64,000 nucleotides of DNA from Paracoccus albus (GTDB taxonomy: Bacteria > Pseudomonadota > Alphaproteobacteria > Rhodobacterales > Rhodobacteraceae): positions 248,001 to 312,000 of the forward strand of contig NZ_CP115775.1 in assembly GCF_027913035.1 (NCBI RefSeq), in the 5' to 3' direction. This document shows, one piece after another, positions 8,575-17,896 of this stretch. Both the position numbers and the translations under genes were made by a program. The first letter of the stretch is position 1, and every line of letters starts with the position of its first letter. The notes beneath the pieces were generated by a model. It was given only the letters and a program-made list of their open reading frames with translations. It was not told the DNA's origin and made no database searches.

Positions 8575-10677
8575 TCACCGCGTGAAAGCCTGGACGTTGC
8601 CGGCGTCCACATTGATGATGTTTCCGGTCGATTTGGCCGACAGGTCGGATGCGAAGAAATAGATACCCTCTGCGATGTCTGCCGGCAGCACAGATCGCTT
8701 CAACATCGAGCGCTGGCGATACATTTCTTCCAGCCCCTCCTTGTCGGTCTTGTAGGTCGAGGCGCGCTGATCCAGCCAGTCGCCATCCCAGATCTTGGAC
8801 CCGCGCAGCACCGCGTCGGGGTTTACCACGTTCACACGGATCCCGGCCTCGGCCCCTTCCAGCGCCAGACAGCGAGCGAGGTGGATCTCTGATGCTTTGG
8901 CCGTGCAATAGGCAGAAGCGTTGGGGCTGGCGGCAAGGCCGTTCTTCGAGGCCACGAAGATTACCGAGCCGCCGATATCCTGGGTCCGCAAGATGCGGAA
9001 CGTCTCGCGGCTGACCAGGAAATAGCCGGTGGACAGGATGTCCATATTCTTGTTCCACAGCTCCAGCGAGGTCTCCTCGACCGGCGCTGAAGACGCGATG
9101 CCCGCGTTTGAGACCAGAATGTCGATGCCGCCGAATTCCAACGCGGTTTCGGCAAAGGCACGCGCGACTTGATCTTCATCGGTGACGTTCATCTGCACGC
9201 CGCGCACCACATCGGCACCGTGTCGGGCAGCGAAGCCTTTCGTCACTTCATCCAGCGCGCCGGCGTCGATATCGGCCAGCATGACGCAAGCGCCTTCGCG
9301 CAGCATCCGTTCGGCCGTGGCCGCCCCGATCCCGCCCGCGCCGCCGGTGACAAGCGCGATCCGGCCGGCCAGCGATTTCGGCTTGGGCATCCGTTGTAGC
9401 TTGGCTTCTTCCAGCAGCCAGTATTCGATGTCGAAGGCCTCCTGCTCGGGCAGGCCCTGATAGGTCGAAACGCCCGAGGCGCCGCGCATCACATTGATGG
9501 CATTGACATAGAACTCGCCCGAGATCCGCGCCGTCGCCTTGTCCAGTGCGAAGGTGATCATGCCGACGCCTGGGATCAGATAGACGACCGCATTCGGGTC
9601 GCGCAAAGCCGGGCTGTCGGGGTGCTTGCAGCGGTCGTAATAGGCCGCGTAATCTTCGCGATAGCTGGCCACGGCATCGGGCAGGCTGGCGATCGTCGCG
9701 TCCAGATCGGGATTGGCCGGGTCGAAATCGATCACCAGCGGCCGGATCTTGGTGCGCAGGAAATGGTCCGGGCAGGACGTGCCAAGCGGCGCCAGATCGT
9801 CCAGCATGTTCGATCCGACGAATTCCAGAACCGCCTGCTGGTCGTCGAAATGCCCGACCTTGTGGCGGTCCTTCGAAATCAGCCCGCGAATGACCGGCAT
9901 CAGCTTCGCTGCAATTTCCCGGCGCTCATCGGCGGGAAGGGCCGGCAGTTTTTCACCGCCGAAAACCGGCTTGCCCTCGGTCTTCGCTTCAAGCCAAGCG
10001 GCGGCCTTGTTGATGACATCCAGCGTGCTCTGATAGCATTCCTCAGCCGTGTCGCCCCAGGTGAACAGCCCGTGGCTTTCCAGCACGGCGCCCTTGGCCT
10101 CGGGGTTTTCCTTCGCGAAATTTTCCAGCCACAGACCAAGCTCAAATCCGGGTCGCTTCCAGGGCAGCCAGCCGATTTCGTCGCCGAAGATTTCCGCGGT
10201 CAGCTCGCGCGAATTTTCCGAGGCAGCAATGGCGATAATGGCATCGGAATGGACGTGATCGACATGTTTGCGTGGCACATAAGCGTGCAGAGGCGTGTCG
10301 ATGCTGGCCGCGCGCGGGTTCAGGTTGAAAGTACAGTGCGGCAGATAACCAACCATCTCGTCTTCATGTTCAAGCCCGCGATACTTGCCCTTCAGGGCTT
10401 CAAGCTTGGCCATGTAAAGGGTTGCGAAAGCGTCCATCTTCATCGACCCGATATCGCCACCCGAACCCTTGACCCACAGCACCTCGACCGCCTCGCCGGT
10501 CAGAGGGTCAGTTTCCATAACCTTGGCTGAGGTATTGCCGCCGCCGTAATTCGTCACCCGCTTGTCGGACCCCAGAAGGTTCGAGCGATAGAGCAGCTTT
10601 TCCGATTCGCTGAATGATGCGGCCTTCGCCTCATCCCACAGATTTTCCAGACGATTTCCGGTGCCGGACTGGGTCAT
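8575..10677 (-). CDS. rhaD: Bifunctional rhamnulose-1-phosphate aldolase/short-chain dehydrogenase
   Basis: A fusion protein of about 700 residues. The N-terminal half is a class II aldolase/adducin domain with Y-G-G-G-N-T-S near residue 45 and the zinc-ligand H-V-H-S-D segment. The C-terminal half is a Rossmann SDR with G-G-A-G-G-I-G, N-A-G in the fourth strand, and Y-x-x-x-K (Y-C-T-A-K). It cleaves L-rhamnulose-1-phosphate to DHAP and L-lactaldehyde; the dehydrogenase half is thought to oxidise lactaldehyde to lactate. The ATG at 10677 is chosen because GGGAGG lies just upstream; the frame continues to 10743 without a ribosome site. It is divergent from the DeoR-type regulator and the importer operon, and its length matches the known fusion family. 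Confidence 0.93.
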   Translation of the reverse strand: MTQSGTGNRLENLWDEAKAASFSESEKLLYRSNLLGSDKRVTNYGGGNTSAKVMETDPLTGEAVEVLWVKGSGGDIGSMKMDAFATLYMAKLEALKGKYRGLEHEDEMVGYLPHCTFNLNPRAASIDTPLHAYVPRKHVDHVHSDAIIAIAASENSRELTAEIFGDEIGWLPWKRPGFELGLWLENFAKENPEAKGAVLESHGLFTWGDTAEECYQSTLDVINKAAAWLEAKTEGKPVFGGEKLPALPADERREIAAKLMPVIRGLISKDRHKVGHFDDQQAVLEFVGSNMLDDLAPLGTSCPDHFLRTKIRPLVIDFDPANPDLDATIASLPDAVASYREDYAAYYDRCKHPDSPALRDPNAVVYLIPGVGMITFALDKATARISGEFYVNAINVMRGASGVSTYQGLPEQEAFDIEYWLLEEAKLQRMPKPKSLAGRIALVTGGAGGIGAATAERMLREGACVMLADIDAGALDEVTKGFAARHGADVVRGVQMNVTDEDQVARAFAETALEFGGIDILVSNAGIASSAPVEETSLELWNKNMDILSTGYFLVSRETFRILRTQDIGGSVIFVASKNGLAASPNASAYCTAKASEIHLARCLALEGAEAGIRVNVVNPDAVLRGSKIWDGDWLDQRASTYKTDKEGLEEMYRQRSMLKRSVLPADIAEGIYFFASDLSAKSTGNIINVDAGNVQAFTR

Positions 10678-10743
10678 GATGCCTCCCTCGCGGCGGACGG
10701 ACTGCCCGCCTTCCGCCTTTTGGGTACACATTATGTCAGTCAA

Positions 10744-10818
10744 TTGTCAATCAATTTCAATCATAATTGATCATTATGCAGACGTAGAATGCATTTCTCG
10801 CTCAAAAATGATTGACAA
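10744..10818. promoter_or_regulatory. Divergent rha control region with inverted repeats
   Basis: The gap 10678-10859 is strongly AT-rich compared with its neighbours. TTGTCAATCA at 10744-10753 is repeated as its reverse complement TGATTGACAA at 10809-10818, and a near-palindrome ATAATTGATCATTAT sits between them at 10763-10777. Both outer copies contain a TTGACA -35-like hexamer pointing outward towards rhaD and the regulator, with no strong -10 box at standard spacing. The layout fits a divergent promoter pair with operators for the adjacent DeoR-type repressor; the protein-DNA link is inference. Confidence 0.5.
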
Positions 10819-10859
10819 TAATCGAAATGGCTGGAAATCTGTATGGAAGAGGAGGCATC

Positions 10860-11666
10860 ATGCTTGAAACCGAACGCCATCGGATCATTCTCTCCGCCGT
10901 GCAGGAAAAGCCGGTGGTGACGGTCGCTGATCTTTGTACGCTGACCGGCGTGTCCGAGGCCACGGTGCGCCGAGATATCGCCACGCTGCATATGACCAAG
11001 AAGCTGCGCCGTGTGCGTGGCGGGGCCGAGGCCATTGCCCCGACCCAGTTCGCCGGCATCAACGCAAGGCCCTTCGCGGTCAATCAGACCGTCAATGTCG
11101 CCGAGAAACGCGCGATTGCGCAAGCCGCCGTCGGTCTTTGCGAAGACGGCGATGCGATCATCATTAATGGCGGTACGACGACGTTCCAGATGGTTCACCC
11201 GCTGACGACGAAACGGCTGCAGGTCTTCACCAACAGTTTTCCGATTGCCGAACACCTGCTGAAGCAATCGAAGAATACCGTGCTGTTGCCGGCCGGCGCA
11301 ATCTATCGCGAACAGAACATCATACTTTCGCCTTTCGATGCCGATGGCAGCAGTCATTTTTATGCGAGGCGCATGTTCATGGGCTGCCGCGCCCTTGGTC
11401 CCTTGGGCCTGATGGAGGGTGACCCGCTGCTGGTGCAGGCTGAGCAGAAGCTGATCGGCCAGGCCGATGAACTGGTCGTGCTGGCCGACAGTTCCAAATT
11501 CCGCCAGCGCTCCAGCCTGCTGCTGTGCCCGCTGAGCCGCATTCACACCGTTATTACCGACGATGGCATCGAAGACCGTGCGGCGCAGATGCTGCAAGCC
11601 GCAGAAATACGACTGATCGTGGCCCCCGCCGCCGCATCGGACCGCAAGAAGCGCGCGGAGACGTGA
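10860..11666 (+). CDS. rhaR: DeoR family regulator of the rhamnose locus (RhaR-like)
   Basis: A 268-residue DeoR-family regulator. Residues about 6-57 are the HTH_DeoR domain, with V-A-D-L-C-T-L-T-G-V-S-E-A-T-V-R-R-D-I, followed by R-G-G-A-E-A. The remainder is the DeoRC sugar-phosphate sensor domain with the I-I-N-G-G-T-T-T phosphate-binding loop and late L-A-D-S-S-K-F. Start 10860 is set by a near-perfect AGAGGAGG ribosome site; the open frame extends to 10812. In Rhizobium the equivalent RhaR is a negative regulator; the same role here is inferred from synteny and the inverted repeats upstream. It is the first gene of the transport operon. Confidence 0.9.
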   Translation: MLETERHRIILSAVQEKPVVTVADLCTLTGVSEATVRRDIATLHMTKKLRRVRGGAEAIAPTQFAGINARPFAVNQTVNVAEKRAIAQAAVGLCEDGDAIIINGGTTTFQMVHPLTTKRLQVFTNSFPIAEHLLKQSKNTVLLPAGAIYREQNIILSPFDADGSSHFYARRMFMGCRALGPLGLMEGDPLLVQAEQKLIGQADELVVLADSSKFRQRSSLLLCPLSRIHTVITDDGIEDRAAQMLQAAEIRLIVAPAAASDRKKRAET

Positions 11667-11696
11667 TGCGCTGATACCGCTCATAGGGAGGAAAGC

Positions 11697-12698
11697 ATGG
11701 GCATTTTTCGAAAGGCACTGACTACGGCAGCACTTGCCACCGCGCTGATTGCGGGCACGGGGCAGGCGCAGGATGGCGAGAAGATGCGTATCGCACTTGT
11801 CGCCAAGGCGCTTGGCATCGGCTTCTTCGAGGCCGCAAATGAAGGGGCGCAGGAAGCCGCGGCCGAACTTGGCGATGTCGAGATCATCTATACCGGCCCG
11901 ACCGACACCACGGCCGAAGGCCAGATCGAGGTGATCAACAGCCTGATCGCGCAGCGCGTCGATGCCATTGCGGTCAGCGCCAATGATACCGATGCGCTCG
12001 TCCCGGCCCTGAAACGGGCCATGGATCGCGGGATCACCGTGATTTCCTGGGATTCCGGTGTCGCGCCGGAAGGCCGTGCGATGCAGTTGAATCCCTCCTC
12101 GGCCCCACTGATCGGCAATACGATTATCAAGCTGGCCGCCGATCATCTGCCCGATGGCGGCGATGTGGCGGTGCTGTCGGCCACCACCACCTCGACCAAT
12201 CAGAACACCTGGATCGAAGAGATGAATAAGGTCGCCGGCGACTATCCGAACATCAATGTCGTGGCGACGGTCTATGGCGACGATCTGGCCGACAAGTCCT
12301 ATCGCGAGGCGCAGGGCCTGATGCAAACCTATCCGGACCTGAAGGCCATCATCGCGCCGACCTCGGTGGGTATCGTGGCGGCAGCGCAGGCAGTGACCGA
12401 TGCCGGCAAGATCGGCGAGGTGAATGTGACCGGACTTGGGCTGCCGTCCGAAATGGCAGGGCATGTGAAGTCAGGCGCGTCGCAAAGCTTCGCGATCTGG
12501 AACCCGATCGACCTTGGCTATACCGCGACAATGATCGCCTATCACCTGGCCAAGGACGACGCGACTGCTGAACCCGGCGCGGTAATTCCTGTCGGCCGCA
12601 TGGGCGAGGTGACGCTGGACGACAATACCGAGGCAGCGATGGCAGACCCCTTCACCTATGACGCATCGAATATCGACGAATTCAGTTCGATCTTCTGA
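11697..12698 (+). CDS. rhaS: L-rhamnose ABC transporter substrate-binding protein RhaS
   Basis: A 333-residue periplasmic sugar-binding protein with a Sec signal peptide ending near residue 25 (A-G-T-G-Q-A-Q). The mature part has the class I fold pattern: R-I-A-L-V-A-K-A-L-G-I-G-F-F-E-A at the start, Q-R-V-D-A-I-A-V-S-A-N-D-T-D, then V-I-S-W-D-S-G-V as the hinge region. It is 30 nt after the regulator and preceded by a strong ribosome site. Given the rhaT-rhaP-rhaQ-rhaU-rhaK genes that follow, it is the receptor for L-rhamnose uptake. Confidence 0.92.
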   Translation: MGIFRKALTTAALATALIAGTGQAQDGEKMRIALVAKALGIGFFEAANEGAQEAAAELGDVEIIYTGPTDTTAEGQIEVINSLIAQRVDAIAVSANDTDALVPALKRAMDRGITVISWDSGVAPEGRAMQLNPSSAPLIGNTIIKLAADHLPDGGDVAVLSATTTSTNQNTWIEEMNKVAGDYPNINVVATVYGDDLADKSYREAQGLMQTYPDLKAIIAPTSVGIVAAAQAVTDAGKIGEVNVTGLGLPSEMAGHVKSGASQSFAIWNPIDLGYTATMIAYHLAKDDATAEPGAVIPVGRMGEVTLDDNTEAAMADPFTYDASNIDEFSSIF

Positions 12699-12749
12699 TC
12701 CTGACGGGGTCCGGTGCGTCCGGGCCCCTTTCCTTTCTGGGGGACTTTC

Positions 12750-14264
12750 ATGCAGGCCGATGCACAAAAGCCCGTGCTGTCCTTGCGCGGCATCGTCAAG
12801 ACATTTCCGGGCGTGCGCGCACTGGATGGGGTGCAGATCGACCTTTATCCGGGTCAGGTCACCGCACTGATCGGCGAAAATGGCGCCGGGAAATCGACCA
12901 TCGTGAAGATACTGACCGGAATCTATCAGCCGGATGAGGGCCAGATCATCGTCGACGGGGTTGAGACGCATTTCGCGACCGCACAAGCGGCGGGACAGGC
13001 CGGCGTAACCGCGATCCATCAGGAAACTGTGCTGTTCGACGAATTGACCGTGGCCGAAAACATCTTCATCGGTCATGCCCCGCGCGGGCGTTTCGGGCTG
13101 ATCGACCGCGCCGAAATGACGCGGCGCGCGCGCGAGATCCTTGATTCCATCGACGCAGATCTTGATCCCAGCGTGAAGCTCTCTGATCTGGGCATCGCGT
13201 CCAAACATCTGGTCGCCATCGCGCGCGCGCTGTCCATCGACGCCCGCGTCGTCATCATGGATGAACCCACTGCCGCGCTGTCGCATAAGGAAATCGCCGA
13301 GCTTTACGAGCTGGTCGAGAAGCTGAAGGCACAGGGCAAGGCGATCCTGTTCATCAGCCATAAATTCGACGAGATCTTCCGCATCGCCGACCGCTGGGTG
13401 GTCTTCCGCGACGGCCAGTTTGTCGGCGAGGGCGTGCTGGAAGCGACCAGCGAGGCCGATCTTGTCCGCCTGATGGTCGGCCGCGCCGTCGATCAAATCT
13501 ATCCCAAGCGCCCGGCCGTGATCGGCGCGCCGGTGCTGACCGTTTCCGGCTATTCCCACCCGACCGAGTTCGAGGATATCGGATTTACCCTGCATCAGGG
13601 CGAGATCCTGGGCTTTTACGGCCTTGTCGGTGCCGGTCGCAGCGAGGCCATGCAGGCGCTCTTCGGCATCACCCAGCCATCGAAAGGGGCGACGAAGATC
13701 GGCGAGGATGTGCGCGTGATCCGGTCCACCGCGCAAGCGGTCGAAGCGGGGATCGTCTATGTCCCAGAGGATCGGGGCCGGCAGGGCGTCGTCAAGGGGC
13801 TGCCGATCTTCGAAAACGTGACTCTGCCATCCCTGCAACGGACCAGCCGAAACGGGTTTCTGCAACTTGCGAATGAATTTGCGCTTGCCCGCGACTATAC
13901 GCAGCGGTTGGATCTGCGCGCGGCAAGTCTGGATCAGGATGTCGGGCTTCTGTCGGGCGGCAACCAGCAGAAGGTCGTCATCGCGAAATGGCTCGCAACC
14001 AAGCCGCGCGTGATCATTCTGGACGAACCCACCAAAGGTATCGACATCGGGTCCAAGGCCGCCGTGCATGATTTCATGTCGGAACTGGCCGCCGAGGGGC
14101 TAGCTGTCATTATGGTCTCCAGCGAGATCCCTGAGGTTTTGGGAATGTCCGACCGGGTGATCGTCATGCGCGAGGGCCGCATCGTCGCCGAATTCGCGGG
14201 CGATGAGATGACGCCGGAAAACCTCGTCCGCGCCGCTGCGGGAATCCGGGGGGCTGCCGCGTGA
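12750..14264 (+). CDS. rhaT: L-rhamnose ABC transporter ATP-binding protein RhaT
   Basis: About 504 residues, tandem ABC ATPase of the CUT2 class. The first domain has Walker A G-E-N-G-A-G-K-S near 40 and Walker B V-I-M-D-E-P-T-A-A-L; its signature is replaced by an A-S-K-H-L-V-A-I-A-R-A-L version. The second domain has the degenerate loop G-L-V-G-A-G-R-S-E and the full signature L-S-G-G-N-Q-Q-K. The ATG at 12750 is preferred over an upstream GTG at 12714 because it is the usual family start and has a G-rich ribosome site. It overlaps the permease gene by 4 nt (GTGA). Confidence 0.92.
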   Translation: MQADAQKPVLSLRGIVKTFPGVRALDGVQIDLYPGQVTALIGENGAGKSTIVKILTGIYQPDEGQIIVDGVETHFATAQAAGQAGVTAIHQETVLFDELTVAENIFIGHAPRGRFGLIDRAEMTRRAREILDSIDADLDPSVKLSDLGIASKHLVAIARALSIDARVVIMDEPTAALSHKEIAELYELVEKLKAQGKAILFISHKFDEIFRIADRWVVFRDGQFVGEGVLEATSEADLVRLMVGRAVDQIYPKRPAVIGAPVLTVSGYSHPTEFEDIGFTLHQGEILGFYGLVGAGRSEAMQALFGITQPSKGATKIGEDVRVIRSTAQAVEAGIVYVPEDRGRQGVVKGLPIFENVTLPSLQRTSRNGFLQLANEFALARDYTQRLDLRAASLDQDVGLLSGGNQQKVVIAKWLATKPRVIILDEPTKGIDIGSKAAVHDFMSELAAEGLAVIMVSSEIPEVLGMSDRVIVMREGRIVAEFAGDEMTPENLVRAAAGIRGAAA

Positions 14265-15232
14265 ATATCCTGAAATCGCGCGAAACCATTCTCGGCCTCG
14301 CCATCTTTCTGCTGCTGGCGCTGATCGCCAGCCGCTTTCCGGCCTTCGTCCGGCCGCGCAACCTGGCCAATGTCTTCACCGACACCTCGCCGCTGATCCT
14401 GTTGGCGCTTGGGCAGATGGTGGTGATCCTGACCAAATGCATCGACCTGTCGGTGGCCGCGAACCTCGCGCTTTGTGGGATGATCGCGGCGCTGATGGAC
14501 GGGGCCGGGATACCGCTGGTGTTGATCCTGCCGGCGGTGATCGCGCTTGGCGCGGCGCTTGGCGGGGTGAACGGGCTGCTGGTCTGGAAGCTGGGCATCC
14601 CCTCGATCGTGGTCACGCTGGGGACGATGACCATCTTTCGCGGCACGATCTTCCTTTTGACCGATGGCGCCTGGATCAATGCCCATCAGATGAGCGATGC
14701 CTTCAAGGCCTTCCCTCGCGCCGTGATCCTTGGCCTGCCGGTGATGGGCTGGATTGCTGCCCTTGTGATCGCGGGCTTCGCGGTCCTGCTGACGCGGACG
14801 CCGCTTGGCAGGGCTTTCTACGCGGTCGGCGGCAATCCCCATGCGGCGGTCTATACCGGGATCTCGGTCGGCCGCACCCAATGCGCCGCCTTCGTGATCG
14901 CCGGCGCGCTTGCCGGGCTGACGGGCTATCTGTGGGTCGCGCGCTATGCCGTCGCCTATGTCGATATCGCCGGCGGGTTCGAACTGGACGTGGTCGCCGC
15001 CTGCGTGATCGGCGGCATCGCCATTGCCGGCGGATCGGGCACCGTCGCCGGCTGCGTAATGGGGGCGCTGTTTCTGGGCATCATCAAGAATGCCCTGCCG
15101 GTCGTCGGCGTATCCCCCTTCTGGCAGATGGCGATTTCCGGCAGCGCCATCCTGATCGCCATCGCCTTCAACGCTCGCGGCAGCCGCGCGCCGGGACGCA
15201 TCATCCTTAAACAGGCAGAGCACAAGTCATGA
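14261..15232 (+). CDS. rhaP: L-rhamnose ABC transporter permease RhaP
   Basis: A 323-residue BPD_transp_2 permease with about nine to ten hydrophobic segments. It starts with GTG overlapping the rhaT stop. Family markers are V-I-L-T-K-C-I-D-L-S-V-A-A-N near residue 55 and I-A-I-A-G-G-S-G-T-V-A-G-C near 255. Its own stop overlaps the next permease start (ATGA). Two different permeases in one operon implies a heterodimeric channel, as in the Rhizobium rhamnose importer. Confidence 0.9.
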   Translation: MNILKSRETILGLAIFLLLALIASRFPAFVRPRNLANVFTDTSPLILLALGQMVVILTKCIDLSVAANLALCGMIAALMDGAGIPLVLILPAVIALGAALGGVNGLLVWKLGIPSIVVTLGTMTIFRGTIFLLTDGAWINAHQMSDAFKAFPRAVILGLPVMGWIAALVIAGFAVLLTRTPLGRAFYAVGGNPHAAVYTGISVGRTQCAAFVIAGALAGLTGYLWVARYAVAYVDIAGGFELDVVAACVIGGIAIAGGSGTVAGCVMGALFLGIIKNALPVVGVSPFWQMAISGSAILIAIAFNARGSRAPGRIILKQAEHKS

Positions 15233-16230
15233 GCGATACGGCACCGACCCATACCGGCCGCCAGATCCCCGACCGGCTGCAAAGCCCGCTTAGCCGCGCC
15301 CTGAAAAGCTGGGAGGCCCTGCTGCTGGTCGTGGCCGTGGCGATCTTCATCGTCAACAGTTTCGCCTCGCCCTATTTCCTTGATCCGTGGAGCCTGTCCG
15401 ACGCCACCTTCAACTTCACCGAAAAGGCGATGATCGCCTTCGCCATGGCGCTGCTAATCATCTCGGGCGAGATCGACCTGTCAGTCGGCGCGATCATCGC
15501 GTTGGCATCGACGACGATCGGGCTGGCGATGCATGCGGGCGCGGGGATGCCGGTTCTGGTGATAACAGGTCTGGCGACGGGTCTGGCCTGCGGAGCCTTC
15601 AACGGGCTGCTGGTTGCGCGCTTCGCCCTGCCCTCGATCGTCGTGACCATCGGCACGATGAGCCTGTTTCGCGGTATTTCCTATATCGTGCTGGGCGACG
15701 GCGCCTTCACCGGCTATCCGTCCGGTCTTGCCTGGTTCGGGCAGGGTTATGTCTTCTGGGTGATCACCGTCGAACTGGTGATTTTCGCGCTTCTGGCCAT
15801 TATCTTCGGGGTGCTGCTGCACAGGACGAATTTCGGCCGCACGGTCTATGCCATCGGCAACAATGTCACCGCCGCGCGGTTCAGCGGCATAAAGGTCGAG
15901 CGGGTGAAATTCATCCTGTTCCTGCTGACCGGCCTGACCAGCGGGATTGCCGCGATTTGCCTGACCTCGCGGCTCGGGTCCACACGGCCCAGCATCGCGG
16001 CCGGATTCGAGCTGGAGGTGGTGACCATTGTCGTCCTTGGAGGGATCAGCATCCTTGGCGGGTCGGGCTCCATCCCCGGCGTGGTGATCGCGGCCTTTGT
16101 CATGGGGCTGGTGACATTTGGTCTGGGCCTGCTGAACGTGCCCGGCATCGTGATGTCGATCATAATGGGCGTGCTGCTGATCGGTGTGATCGCGCTGCCC
16201 CGGCTATGGGCCATGACACGGAGGAGATGA
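15229..16230 (+). CDS. rhaQ: L-rhamnose ABC transporter permease RhaQ
   Basis: A 333-residue second BPD_transp_2 permease, homologous to the preceding one but clearly distinct. Markers are [14 protein letters not shown] near residue 80, N-G-L-L-V-A-R-F and [15 protein letters not shown] near 270. It has a longer hydrophilic N-terminus than RhaP, without a signal peptide. Start and stop both overlap neighbours by 4 nt, so the importer genes and the mutarotase are translationally coupled. Confidence 0.9.
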   Translation: MSDTAPTHTGRQIPDRLQSPLSRALKSWEALLLVVAVAIFIVNSFASPYFLDPWSLSDATFNFTEKAMIAFAMALLIISGEIDLSVGAIIALASTTIGLAMHAGAGMPVLVITGLATGLACGAFNGLLVARFALPSIVVTIGTMSLFRGISYIVLGDGAFTGYPSGLAWFGQGYVFWVITVELVIFALLAIIFGVLLHRTNFGRTVYAIGNNVTAARFSGIKVERVKFILFLLTGLTSGIAAICLTSRLGSTRPSIAAGFELEVVTIVVLGGISILGGSGSIPGVVIAAFVMGLVTFGLGLLNVPGIVMSIIMGVLLIGVIALPRLWAMTRRR

Positions 16231-16544
16231 TGCAAAAATACGCCTTTCGGATGACCCTTCTTCCGGGGAAGGAGGCCGAGTATCGCGCGCGTCACGACGC
16301 GATCTGGCCCGATCTGGTCGAGTTGCTGCAGGGGGCCGGGATCAGCGATTACTCGATACATCTGGATCCAGAAACCAATGCGCTGTTCGGCGTGTTGTGG
16401 CGGGCGGAGGATCACGGCATGGACGAATTGCCGAACCATCCGGTGATGCGGAAATGGTGGGCGCATATGGCAGACCTCATGGCTACCCATCCAGATGACG
16501 AACCCGTGGCCGTGCAGCTGGTCCCCATGTTCCACATGCCATGA
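16227..16544 (+). CDS. rhaU: L-rhamnose mutarotase RhaU (RhaM family)
   Basis: A 105-residue cytoplasmic protein of the L-rhamnose mutarotase family, which interconverts the alpha and beta anomers of rhamnose. The start region M-M-Q-K-Y-A-F-R-M and the active-site segment [11 protein letters not shown] (Tyr and His in the family spacing) are diagnostic, as is the N-H-P-V-M-R-K-W-W segment. GGAGGAG precedes the ATG, which overlaps the rhaQ stop; a second ATG at 16230 is equally possible. The stop overlaps rhaK. Confidence 0.93.
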   Translation: MMQKYAFRMTLLPGKEAEYRARHDAIWPDLVELLQGAGISDYSIHLDPETNALFGVLWRAEDHGMDELPNHPVMRKWWAHMADLMATHPDDEPVAVQLVPMFHMP

Positions 16545-17896
16545 CCCACATCGCCGTCATCGATATCGGGAAGACAAATGCCAAGCTGGCGCTTGTCGAC
16601 GGCGCGACACTGACTGAAATCGCCGTCGTCACGCGCCCGAACAAAGTGCTGCCCGGTCTGCCTTGGCCGCATTTCGATCTTGAAGGCCACTGGGATTTCT
16701 TCCTTGAGCATCTGACGCGCGTTCACTCGGAACACGGCGTAGACGCAATTTCCGTTACCACTCACGGCGCATCGTGCGTGCTGCTGGATCATGACGGAGA
16801 TCTGGCAGCTCCTATGCTGGATTACGAACATCCCGGCCCCGATTTGACGAGGGCGGAATATGAAGCAATCCGGCCGGATTTCGCGCAAACCGGATCGCCA
16901 CGCCTACCCATGGGGTTGAATGTCGGCGCACAGCTGCATTGGATGCTGAAAATCGACCCAAGGTTAGATCAGCGGCTGGCACATGTATTGACCTATCCGC
17001 AATATTGGGGTTGGCGGTTGACTGGCGAACTGGCCAGCGACGTCACCTCTCTTGGTTGCCATACCGACCTCTGGAATCCTTGGAAGGGGCAGTTTTCGGA
17101 CCTTGTGGAACGGCTTGGGCTTGCGGGTCGTATCGCCCCCGCTCGGCGCGCGAACGAGATACTGGGTAAGCTAAGGGGCAATATCACAGCGCGTACAGGG
17201 CTTAAACAGGACACTCCGGTCTCGGTTGGGATTCATGACAGCAATGCATCGCTTTACCCCTACTTGCTGGGGCGGGAAGCACCCTTCGCTGTTGTTTCGA
17301 CCGGGACCTGGGTCGTGGCGATGGCAGTTGGTGGGGACCAAGTGGCGCTGGACCCAGCACGTGACCTGCTGGTCAATGTCGATGCGCTCGGCCAACCGGT
17401 GCCCTCGGCACGGTTCATGGGCGGGCGCGAATATGACTTGATCCGCGCCGGCAGTGATGCGAAGCCCGACGACACCGAACGCAACAAAGCCCTTGCCGAT
17501 GGGCTCATGATCCTGCCCGCGGTCGAGCCAAGCTCGGGCCCTTTCGCGGGGCGGGCGATGGAATGGCGTGGGGCGCCCGCAAATGAGGGACAGCGCATCG
17601 TGGCGCTGTCCTGGTATTTGGCACTGATGACGGATCTGTGCCTGCGTCTAATCGGCGCGCGCGGCCCGACCATCGTCGAAGGACCGTTCGGGCGCAATCC
17701 GGATTATCTGGCGATGCTATCGGCGCTGCGCCCTCAGGGCGTCGAGATCGCGCAATCGGCCACCGGCACCTCAACCGGGGCGGCACTGCTATGCATGGCT
17801 CACGCCAAGCCGCCGCAGACGCGTGAGGTCGGGAGCCCGCAGAATGCCCACGCATTGGCGCGCTATGCGGCGGCGTGGCGTGATGCGTTGGGATAA
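16541..17896 (+). CDS. rhaK: Rhamnulose kinase RhaK (FGGY family, Rhizobium type)
   Basis: A 451-residue FGGY carbohydrate kinase, phosphorylating L-rhamnulose before RhaD cleavage. It starts with the phosphate-binding D-I-G-K-T-N-A-K-L loop, has T-T-H-G-A-S near residue 75 and the adenosine-side S-T-G-T-W-V near 257, with the FGGY C-terminal lobe after 300. It is not close to E. coli RhaB but fits the Rhizobium RhaK branch and position. In Rhizobium leguminosarum RhaK is also required for activity of the rhamnose ABC importer, so co-transcription with the transport genes is meaningful. It starts within the mutarotase stop. Confidence 0.9.
   Translation: MTHIAVIDIGKTNAKLALVDGATLTEIAVVTRPNKVLPGLPWPHFDLEGHWDFFLEHLTRVHSEHGVDAISVTTHGASCVLLDHDGDLAAPMLDYEHPGPDLTRAEYEAIRPDFAQTGSPRLPMGLNVGAQLHWMLKIDPRLDQRLAHVLTYPQYWGWRLTGELASDVTSLGCHTDLWNPWKGQFSDLVERLGLAGRIAPARRANEILGKLRGNITARTGLKQDTPVSVGIHDSNASLYPYLLGREAPFAVVSTGTWVVAMAVGGDQVALDPARDLLVNVDALGQPVPSARFMGGREYDLIRAGSDAKPDDTERNKALADGLMILPAVEPSSGPFAGRAMEWRGAPANEGQRIVALSWYLALMTDLCLRLIGARGPTIVEGPFGRNPDYLAMLSALRPQGVEIAQSATGTSTGAALLCMAHAKPPQTREVGSPQNAHALARYAAAWRDALG

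Noticed and set aside
10761..12464. 567-codon minus-strand ORF opposite the rha regulator and rhaS
   Set aside because: His/Gly/Arg/Gln-rich antisense shadow of two strongly supported genes; no family pattern.
12471..14069. 532-codon minus-strand ORF opposite rhaT
   Set aside because: Long only because GC-rich coding DNA leaves the opposite strand open; the ATPase on the plus strand is certain.
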